DNA from: Bryobacteraceae bacterium
GTDB taxonomy: Bacteria > Acidobacteriota > Terriglobia > Bryobacterales > Bryobacteraceae
Assembly: GCA_030039005.1 (NCBI GenBank)
Contig: JASHQT010000261.1
Coordinates: 1 to 13,230 of the forward strand
Length of the DNA stretch: 13,230 nt
Reading direction: 5' to 3'
Under the pieces are notes generated by a model. It was not told the DNA's origin. It saw only the letters and a program-made list of their open reading frames with translations, and did no database searches. Shown here piece by piece: positions 1 through 6,572 of this stretch (position 1 is the first letter of the stretch; each line of letters begins with the position of its first letter). A program made the translations under genes and the position numbers.

Positions 1-1899
1 AATTACGCCAGCAGCGGAATGGGCTATGCGAGTTTCCTGCTGGGCTTGGCCGACGGCTTGCAAGTGGCTCCGCCCGAGACAGGTACGCGGCTGGGCATGC
101 ATTCCTACTCGCTCTATCTCCAAGACAGTTGGAAAGTCACTCATACGCTCACGGTGGAGCTCGGCCTGCGTTGGGATTATGCGACATTGTGGAACGAAGA
201 ACATGGCCGTATGCAGAATGCTGTGTTCAACGAGCCTAACCCGACGATCGGCGACCGGCTAGGCACTGTAGAGTACGGAACCACCTGCCACTGTACGTTC
301 GCCAGCCCCTATCCGTTTTCGATTGGGCCTCATCTAGGCGTCGCTTGGCAGATTACACCCAAGACGGTCTTCCGCGCTGGGGGCGCGATCAATTATGCCG
401 CCGGAGCGGATCAGGCCGGATTAAACGTCAGCGTCCCGGACTTCCTTTCGTTGAGTTCTCCGGGCTATGGATTGCCCGCCGCGATTCTTAAGAACGGAGA
501 TCCATATGCACCCGGAAACGTCTATGGCAATCCGGTCCTTACATTTAACAGCTTCTACAATCCGAATACTCCGGAGTACCCGGCCGCAGCGGCGCCCGGC
601 GTGGTCCCACCGAGCTCACCGTTCATTTCCATCGCTCCCAACGCCGCCCGGCTTCCCCGAATCTTCCAATGGAGCATCGGCTTCCAGCGAGAGCTTTCCA
701 AAGACATGGTTATCGAAGCGGCCTATGTCGGCAACCGCGGAACCTGGTGGACCGCGCCCCTGCTGGCCACTATGAATTACAACGGTGTGTCGCCACAGAC
801 GTTGCAGTCGCAATATGGGATCAACATCCAAAACCCGACCGATCAGCAGCTTTTGCTTACGCCGATTAGTTCTCCCAGTGTCATCGCCCGCTTCCCGAAT
901 TTGGCTAATCCGAATAACGTGTACCCGGGATTCCCCAGCTCAGAACCGCTGATCGCCGCATTGGTCCCAGAACCGCAATGGTATGGCGGCATCCCGCCGT
1001 TCCTTGGCCCTCCGGATGGGGACACCTGGTACGATTCGCTGCAGGTGAAGTTTACCAAGCGTTATTCGCACGGACTCACTGCCGGCGTCGCCTACACCTA
1101 TCAGAAAGAGCTGACCAACGGCGTCAACTCGAATACCTCGTACCTGACTCCGAACGCTCCGCTGATCAACGACATCTTCGACCCTGCCATCGACAAGCAG
1201 ATTTCCGGCTTCGATATTCCGCAGGAGTTGATCATCAATTTCACCTACACCACTCCCAAATGGGAGGGCGGTTTTAAGGGAGCCAGCGCATTGTCCTGGG
1301 CGACGCGCGATTGGACCTTGAGCGGACTGCTGCGCTACCAGAGCGGCGTATTGATCCGGACGCCTCCGTCCAACAACAACCTTCTAACGGAGTTGGGCGT
1401 TGGACCCGCCAACAACCCCGCGCTGTGGGGCGGCGGCACCACGTTCCAGAACCTCGTACCCGGTCAGCCGTTGTTCCTGGTGAATCCCAATTCCCATTTC
1501 GATCCCACCACGCAACTGGTGCTCAATCCGGCTGCCTGGACGGATGCGCCTGCCGGCCAGTTCGGCGAGACCTCGCCCTACCTCAACAATTTCCGCTGGC
1601 AGCGCCAGCCCGCCGAGTCCTTGGGCTTCGGCCGCATCTTCCGCATAAAGGAACGCATGACGCTCCAGATTCGCGCCGAATTCCAGAACATCTTCAACCG
1701 GCTGTTCTACTCGCTCCCTGCCAATGGCGTCGGAATCTTCGGCCTTCCCTCCACCACTCCCGAAACTCTGCCGTCGCACGGCAACTGCATCGGCAGCACT
1801 TGCGGCCTGTTATCGGCGGGCTATGGGTTCGTCAACTACGTAGAGGGCGCCGGCGCCCAACCCCGGAGCGGACAGCTCATCGCACGCTTCCAGTTTTAG
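1..1899 (+). CDS. TonB-dependent outer-membrane receptor, 5'-truncated (C-terminal beta-barrel part)
   Basis: The reading frame is open from the first base, so this is the last 632 residues of a longer receptor; the signal peptide, any carboxypeptidase-like domain and most of the plug lie outside the window. Visible barrel signatures of the acidobacterial Oar-like family are SLYLQDSWKVT followed by LGLRWDY, FQWSIGFQRELS with AAYVGNRG, the pair YDSLQVKFTKRYSHGLT and GVAYTYQKEL, and RMTLQIRAEFQNIFN near the end. The protein finishes in ARFQF, the terminal aromatic typical of barrels inserted by the BAM machinery. Family role: energy-dependent uptake of a large substrate across the outer membrane, driven by TonB/ExbBD. 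The substrate cannot be read from the sequence; in these bacteria polymers and glycans are common guesses. Two close cysteine pairs (CHC in the N-terminal part, CIGSTC near the end) could form extracellular disulfides. It is closed by its own terminator and is separate from the next operon. Confidence 0.93.
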   Translation, partial: NYASSGMGYASFLLGLADGLQVAPPETGTRLGMHSYSLYLQDSWKVTHTLTVELGLRWDYATLWNEEHGRMQNAVFNEPNPTIGDRLGTVEYGTTCHCTFASPYPFSIGPHLGVAWQITPKTVFRAGGAINYAAGADQAGLNVSVPDFLSLSSPGYGLPAAILKNGDPYAPGNVYGNPVLTFNSFYNPNTPEYPAAAAPGVVPPSSPFISIAPNAARLPRIFQWSIGFQRELSKDMVIEAAYVGNRGTWWTAPLLATMNYNGVSPQTLQSQYGINIQNPTDQQLLLTPISSPSVIARFPNLANPNNVYPGFPSSEPLIAALVPEPQWYGGIPPFLGPPDGDTWYDSLQVKFTKRYSHGLTAGVAYTYQKELTNGVNSNTSYLTPNAPLINDIFDPAIDKQISGFDIPQELIINFTYTTPKWEGGFKGASALSWATRDWTLSGLLRYQSGVLIRTPPSNNNLLTELGVGPANNPALWGGGTTFQNLVPGQPLFLVNPNSHFDPTTQLVLNPAAWTDAPAGQFGETSPYLNNFRWQRQPAESLGFGRIFRIKERMTLQIRAEFQNIFNRLFYSLPANGVGIFGLPSTTPETLPSHGNCIGSTCGLLSAGYGFVNYVEGAGAQPRSGQLIARFQF

Positions 1900-1923
1900 A
1901 TCGCCTGATTTTCCCGGACCGTG

Positions 1924-1960
1924 TCGAGGGGTGGGAGTTCCCCGCCCCTCGATTTTTCTT
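1924..1960 (+). terminator. Rho-independent terminator after the receptor gene
   Basis: A 12-bp stem pairs 1924-1935 with 1941-1952. It has one G-U wobble (1932-1944), a 5-nt loop at 1936-1940, and the run TTTTTCTT follows directly. It sits 24 nt after the receptor stop codon and isolates that gene from the operon starting at 2118. Confidence 0.9.
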
Positions 1961-2117
1961 TAGCGCGCGGATGAATGGGTTTCGCGGCCACGACCGAGCC
2001 GCGCAAGTAGGGCTATCGTAACATTTCATTGGCTAATGTGCTTAACTAGTAGCAGGTTTATTGCGTACCGCTGGCGATCAGGGCTCGGGACGGGAAAGTG
2101 CTTTGTTTACTTGAGCG

Positions 2118-5015
2118 ATGGAGCGTCAAGAGAATTCTGGTCAGCTTTCCTCGCCCGGTAGAGTCTTCTGGATCACCGGCCTGTCCGGTGCTGGAAAAAC
2201 CACGCTGGGTCAGGAACTGTCGGCGCGGCTGCGAGCCTCGGGCCGCTCGGTAACTTTTCTGGACGGTGACGCCCTCCGTTCCGCGATCGCCGAAGATCTC
2301 GATCACGCGCCGCAGGATCGGCGGCGCTCGGCCATGCGCAACGCGCGGCTGTGCCGCTTGCTGGCCGAACAAGGCGCTGACGTGGTCTGCGCTACCATCT
2401 CGCTGTTCCATGATGTGCAACGCTGGAATCGCGAGAACATCCCGGGCTATCGCGAAATCTTCCTCCGTGTCCCCATCGAAGAGCTGCGGCGCAGGAATCC
2501 GAAGGGCCTCTACACGAGCACCCGCGACGGCGACCCGCGCAACGTGGTTGGTTTGGACATCCCGGCGGAAACTCCGCAAGCGCCTGACCTGATCCTCGAC
2601 AATTACGGTACGCTCGACGTCGCCACGGCGGTAGACCGGATATTGACGGTCTGCGGCGGGCAAAACGGCCGGCCGCCGAAAGCCGAAGCCCCGGTCAAGT
2701 TTGGAACGAAGGCCGAATCCCTGCAAGCTCTGGCCCCGCTGCTCGAAAGCGGACGTGTTCTGCCCCAGGTCCGATTCTCGGCCGGCGATTGGCGCTCGGA
2801 CTCAGGCCGGGTGCTGGCTGCAATTGGCGCGCAGCCCTGGGGCTCCCATCGCGTGATCGTTCGCAGCAGCGCGCGTTCGGAGGATGGCGCTACCTGGAGC
2901 CAGGCCGGAAAGTATGACTCAGTGCTGGGCGTAGCGGGCGACGAGGCCATAGCGCAAGCCATCGCGCGCGTCATCGAGTCATTCGATCATCGCGCGTGCG
3001 ACGACGACCAGATCTTCGTGCAGCCCATGCTGGAGCGCGTCGCGCTGGCGGGAGTGGTCTTTTCTCGCAGCCCGGAAGGCGGCCCCTATTTCATCGTCAA
3101 TTACGATGACCATTCCGGCCAAACCAATCGCGTCACTGCCGGCGTGGGCGACGACCTCAAGACCTTCTATTGCCTCAAATCACACACGGATGCTTGCCCA
3201 CGGGCGCTCGCCCCAGTGATCGCTCTGGTCCGCGAGCTCGAAACACTTCTGGCTTGCGATGCGCTCGACGTGGAGTTCGCCATCGGGGAAGACGGTCAAG
3301 TCTGGCTTCTGCAAGTCCGCCCTCTCAGCACGGGTTCCCATGATCCGGCGGCGGATGAAAAGGTCGGCGCCGCGCTCGCCGATGTGGCGCGCAAGGTCGA
3401 ATTGCTGAGCCGTCCGCACCCCTACCTGCACGGCAGCCGTGCGATCTTCGGCGTGATGCCGGATTGGAATCCTGCTGAAATCGTCGGCGTGCGTCCCTGG
3501 CCCCTCTCGTTGTCGCTGTATTGCGAACTCATCACCGACGCGATCTGGGCCTATCAGCGGGACAATTACGGATACAAGAATCTGCGCAGTTTTCCGCTGC
3601 TGGTCAGCTTCTGCGGTCTGCCCTTCATCGACGTGCGCGTCAGCTTCAACTCCTTCGTGCCCCGTGACGTACCCGACGAGCTAGCCGGACGCCTGGTGAA
3701 TTACTACATTGACCGCCTACTGGCGGAACCGCACCTGCACGACAAGGTCGAATTTGAGATTATTTTTTCCTGCTACACGCTCGATTTGCCGGCGCGCATG
3801 GGCCGGCTCGCCGGACACGGATTTTCTCCCGAAGATCGGGCTGAGCTGGCGAGCGCGCTACGCCGCCTCACCAATCGTGTCATCCATGGCGAAACCGCGT
3901 TGTGGCGGAGGGACCGCGAAAAAATCGACTTATTGGACCAGCGCTTTTCCGCCGTGCGCGGCGCCGAGCTCGACAAAATCAGCCGCATCTATTGGCTGAT
4001 CGAGGACTGCAAGCGCTACGGCACGCTGCCGTTCGCCGGTCTCGCGCGCGCCGGTTTCATCGCGGTCCAGTTGCTGCAATCCTTCGTCGAGGTGGGCGTG
4101 CTCAGCCCCGAAGAGGCCACCACGTTCATGGCGAGCGTCGATACCGTGGGCTCACGTATTGGACGGGATTTCGCGCGTCTTTCGAAGGAGGACTTCCTGG
4201 AATGCTACGGCCATCTGCGGCCTGGAACCTATGACATCCTGTCGCCGCGCTACGACGAAGCGCCCGATCTCTATTTCGATTGGTCCCGCCCCCGGCCTCC
4301 GGCGGAGCCGCGTCCGCGCTTTGCGCTATCCATTGGCCAGTTGCGGCGCATCGAAGAGTTGCTCAAGGAGCATGGGCTCGAAATCGAGGTCTTGAACTTG
4401 ATCGAGTTCATCCAAGCCGGCATCGAGGGCCGCGAATATGCGAAATTCGTGTTCACCAGGAGCCTGAGCCAGGCCTTGTCGCTCATCCGCCAGTTGGGCG
4501 CCGACCATGGCATTTCCGTGGAAGATTGCGCATTTCTGGACTACGATGTGATCCGGACGCTGTACAGCGAGAGCGGGTCGGTGCGCAAGGCGCTGCTCGA
4601 TTCCATCCAGCAGGGCAAGGAGCGGCACGCCCTCACGCGCCATCTCGTGCTTCCGCCGGTCATCGCGTCGCCGGATCAGGTTTTCGCGTTTCATCTTCCT
4701 CCCAGCCAGCCCAACTTTGTGACCCGCAGGAGTGTTACGGCGCCGGTGGCTTCTCTCGCCGACCCACCCGAGACCTTCGCGGGAAGGATTCTCTTCGTGC
4801 TAAGCGCGGATCCCGGGTTCGACTGGATCTTTACCCGCGACATCAGCGGATTCGTCACCCAGTTCGGCGGCGCGAATTCGCACATGGCCATCCGCGCGGG
4901 CGAGCTCGGCATACCCGCCGTCATCGGCGCGGGCGAAGCCCTCTTCCGGCAATGGCAGACGGCGCGTAAGCTGTGTCTGGACTGCTCCAACCAGAAGGTC
5001 TCGGTCATCGCATGA
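2118..5015 (+). CDS. Fusion of APS-kinase-like (CDP-amidate kinase-like) and PPDK-like glutamine-kinase-type domains
   Basis: Two enzymes in one chain of 965 residues. Residues about 13-180 are an APS-kinase fold: Walker A GLSGAGKT (21-28), DGD (49-51), a DL..DRRRSAMRNARL helix, RNPKGLY (126-132) and NVVGLD (142-147). Residues about 193-405 are a PPDK-type ATP-grasp with VRSSARSED (248-256) and LQVRP (398-402). After a long middle region, the C-terminus is a swivelling phosphohistidine domain, GGANSHMAIRAGELGIPAVIG-like, with H922 as the expected phosphocarrier. The protein ends 43 residues after H922, so the PEP/pyruvate barrel of PEP synthase and PPDK is absent. That architecture is known from L-glutamine kinase (Cj1418), which phosphorylates the amide nitrogen of glutamine via a His intermediate. 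The kinase half resembles Cj1415, which 3'-phosphorylates CDP-amidate. The substrates here are inferred; a sulfate-activating kinase fused to an unknown phosphotransferase is the alternative. The first in-frame ATG is used; no clear Shine-Dalgarno. Confidence 0.88.
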   Translation: MERQENSGQLSSPGRVFWITGLSGAGKTTLGQELSARLRASGRSVTFLDGDALRSAIAEDLDHAPQDRRRSAMRNARLCRLLAEQGADVVCATISLFHDVQRWNRENIPGYREIFLRVPIEELRRRNPKGLYTSTRDGDPRNVVGLDIPAETPQAPDLILDNYGTLDVATAVDRILTVCGGQNGRPPKAEAPVKFGTKAESLQALAPLLESGRVLPQVRFSAGDWRSDSGRVLAAIGAQPWGSHRVIVRSSARSEDGATWSQAGKYDSVLGVAGDEAIAQAIARVIESFDHRACDDDQIFVQPMLERVALAGVVFSRSPEGGPYFIVNYDDHSGQTNRVTAGVGDDLKTFYCLKSHTDACPRALAPVIALVRELETLLACDALDVEFAIGEDGQVWLLQVRPLSTGSHDPAADEKVGAALADVARKVELLSRPHPYLHGSRAIFGVMPDWNPAEIVGVRPWPLSLSLYCELITDAIWAYQRDNYGYKNLRSFPLLVSFCGLPFIDVRVSFNSFVPRDVPDELAGRLVNYYIDRLLAEPHLHDKVEFEIIFSCYTLDLPARMGRLAGHGFSPEDRAELASALRRLTNRVIHGETALWRRDREKIDLLDQRFSAVRGAELDKISRIYWLIEDCKRYGTLPFAGLARAGFIAVQLLQSFVEVGVLSPEEATTFMASVDTVGSRIGRDFARLSKEDFLECYGHLRPGTYDILSPRYDEAPDLYFDWSRPRPPAEPRPRFALSIGQLRRIEELLKEHGLEIEVLNLIEFIQAGIEGREYAKFVFTRSLSQALSLIRQLGADHGISVEDCAFLDYDVIRTLYSESGSVRKALLDSIQQGKERHALTRHLVLPPVIASPDQVFAFHLPPSQPNFVTRRSVTAPVASLADPPETFAGRILFVLSADPGFDWIFTRDISGFVTQFGGANSHMAIRAGELGIPAVIGAGEALFRQWQTARKLCLDCSNQKVSVIA

Positions 5016-5028
5016 AAACGGCTACGGC

Positions 5029-5775
5029 ATGCGGGCGGTGATTCTCGCCGCCGGGCGCGGCAAACGCATGGAGCGTCTCGGCGACGACCGGCCAAAATGT
5101 CTCACCGAGATTCAGGGCAGACCGTTAATCGAGCGCCAGATCGCGGCTCTCCGCCGGGGCGGCGTGGACGAAATCGGCGTCGTCCGCGGCTATCGCGCCG
5201 AGATGATCGCGTATCCCGGCCTCTCGTATTTCGCTAACGATCGCTGGGCCGAAACCAACATGGTGATGTCACTCGCCGCCGCAACCGCTTGGCTGCGGTC
5301 AGGTCCGGCCATCGTGAGCTATGCCGATATTTTTTATCCCAGTGAATTAGTCCGCGGTCTCATCGATGCCCCCGGAGCATTGGTGATCAGCTACGATCGC
5401 GCGTGGCGTCGCTTGTGGACCCGGCGCTTCCAGGATCCGTTGTCCGACGCTGAAACCTTCCGCATCGATCGAGACGGCCGGCTGCTGGAGATCGGCGGCA
5501 AGACCGCAAGCATCGACGACATTCAAGGGCAATATATGGGTCTGCTGAAATTTACGCCGGAGGCGTGGAACGCGGTGGAAGCGCTGCTCAGCTCCCTCAG
5601 TTCTGCCGAGCGCGATCACCTGGATATGACGGGGATGCTGCGCCGGCTGATCGCCGCGAATCATCTTCCAATCGGCACGCTCGCGATCGATGGCCATTGG
5701 GGTGAAATCGACAAACCGGAAGACGCGGCGCTGTACGAAAAGTTGGCACGGGAAGGGGAAATCCTGCTCGAGTGA
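5029..5775 (+). CDS. MobA/LicC-like nucleotidyltransferase, probable CTP:phosphoglutamine cytidylyltransferase type
   Basis: A 248-residue single-domain NTP transferase. The N-terminus carries the nucleotide-binding signature LAAGRGKRM (6-14) and RPKCL (21-25). SYADIFY places the metal-binding aspartate at D100, and HWGEIDKPED (223-232) supplies E226 and D228, the late acidic motif usual in LicC-type phosphocholine cytidylyltransferases. The family transfers NMP from an NTP to a phosphorylated small molecule, giving an NDP-activated compound and pyrophosphate. It starts 13 nt after the fusion kinase and is followed 4 nt later by the methyltransferase, so it should be cotranscribed with both. 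Next to a glutamine-kinase-like protein, the best-fitting role is that of Cj1416, making CDP-L-glutamine from phosphoglutamine and CTP; this is inferred from context. A phosphocholine or sugar-phosphate nucleotidyltransferase cannot be excluded from the motifs alone. No convincing Shine-Dalgarno precedes the ATG, so translational coupling is likely. Confidence 0.88.
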   Translation: MRAVILAAGRGKRMERLGDDRPKCLTEIQGRPLIERQIAALRRGGVDEIGVVRGYRAEMIAYPGLSYFANDRWAETNMVMSLAAATAWLRSGPAIVSYADIFYPSELVRGLIDAPGALVISYDRAWRRLWTRRFQDPLSDAETFRIDRDGRLLEIGGKTASIDDIQGQYMGLLKFTPEAWNAVEALLSSLSSAERDHLDMTGMLRRLIAANHLPIGTLAIDGHWGEIDKPEDAALYEKLAREGEILLE

Positions 5776-5779
5776 CAGC

Positions 5780-6571
5780 ATGACTCAGCCCGCATTATCG
5801 ACGATGAAACACGGAGATTTTACCGATCTCGCCGGCAACTACGCGAAGTTCCGTCCCGGCTACGCGCCCCAAGTGGCGGAGGCGATCCTAAGCTACACCG
5901 GACGTGACGCGGCCAGCATCGATGCCGCCGATATCGGCGCCGGCACCGGCATTTGGACACGCATGCTCGCCGCGCGCGGCCTGCACTCGATTGTCGCCGT
6001 GGAACCGAACGATGCCATGCGCGCGCAGGGAATCGAAGCCTCGCGCGGCGCCGGAATCGTCTGGCGCAAAGGCTCCGCCGAAGACACGGGGCTGCCGGAC
6101 GCCTCAGCCGATCTGGTCAGCATGGCTTCCTCACTTCATTGGGCCGATTTCGACAAAGCGTGCGTGGAATTCCGCCGGATCTTGCGCCCCGGCGGCCTTT
6201 TCGTCGCCTTATGGAATCCGCGACTGGTCGAAGCGAACCCGCTGCTGGTGGAGATCGAGGCGCAAATCGAACAGCTCAAACCCGGTATCCGGCGGGTATC
6301 GTCCGGCCGCTCTGGAATCACCGAGCGCCTCACTGATATGTTGACCGCTAGGCCCGAATTCTCCGGCGTGCTCTACCTCGAAGGCAGGCATTCCTTGCGC
6401 CAAACACCGGAACAGTATATCGGCGCCTGGCGCTCGGTGAACGATCTCCAGGTGCAGTTAGGCGCCGACCTGTTCGGAAAATTCCTCCACTACGCCGAGA
6501 AACGCACCGCGCATCTCACCGCGATTGAAACAACCTATGTGACTCGCGCCTGGGCGGCGCGCCGCGTGTAG
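5780..6571 (+). CDS. Class I SAM-dependent methyltransferase (phosphoramidate-pathway type)
   Basis: 263 residues from the ATG 4 nt after the nucleotidyltransferase stop. A second in-frame ATG at 5804 gives MKHGDFTDLA, which I remember as the typical family N-terminus and which may be the true start (255 residues). The Rossmann motif I is ADIGAGTGIW (about 50-59), followed by an acidic strand end in VAVEPNDAM (the ribose-binding Glu) and a later LHWADFD motif. The chemistry is methyl transfer from S-adenosylmethionine; the acceptor is not visible. As third gene of an operon with glutamine-kinase-like and cytidylyltransferase-like genes, it occupies the place of the Cj1419/Cj1420 methyltransferases, thought to supply the O-methyl group of the Campylobacter phosphoramidate. 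That acceptor assignment is inference. Its stop codon lies 1 nt from the stop of the convergent gene on the other strand, with no terminator hairpin between them. Confidence 0.85.
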   Translation: MTQPALSTMKHGDFTDLAGNYAKFRPGYAPQVAEAILSYTGRDAASIDAADIGAGTGIWTRMLAARGLHSIVAVEPNDAMRAQGIEASRGAGIVWRKGSAEDTGLPDASADLVSMASSLHWADFDKACVEFRRILRPGGLFVALWNPRLVEANPLLVEIEAQIEQLKPGIRRVSSGRSGITERLTDMLTARPEFSGVLYLEGRHSLRQTPEQYIGAWRSVNDLQVQLGADLFGKFLHYAEKRTAHLTAIETTYVTRAWAARRV

Positions 6572-6572
6572 G

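Noticed and set aside
1961..2117. Promoter of the phosphoramidate-type operon
   Set aside because: One must exist after the terminator at 1924-1960, but no -35/-10 pair stood out well enough to report.
2118..2660. Canonical sulfate-assimilation APS kinase (cysC)
   Set aside because: The fold is right, but the domain is fused to a PPDK-like protein, no ATP sulfurylase gene is near, and the motifs around DGDALR and TISLFH depart from sulfate enzymes. The symbol was not assigned.
2058..2726. Antisense open frame of 222 codons over the fusion kinase start
   Set aside because: It lies over a strongly supported Walker A-containing gene, has no recognisable domain, and is the mirror frame typical of high-GC DNA.
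2700..5015. Phosphoenolpyruvate synthase or pyruvate phosphate dikinase
   Set aside because: The ATP-grasp and phosphohistidine domains are present, but the protein ends 43 residues after H922, so the PEP/pyruvate-binding barrel is missing.
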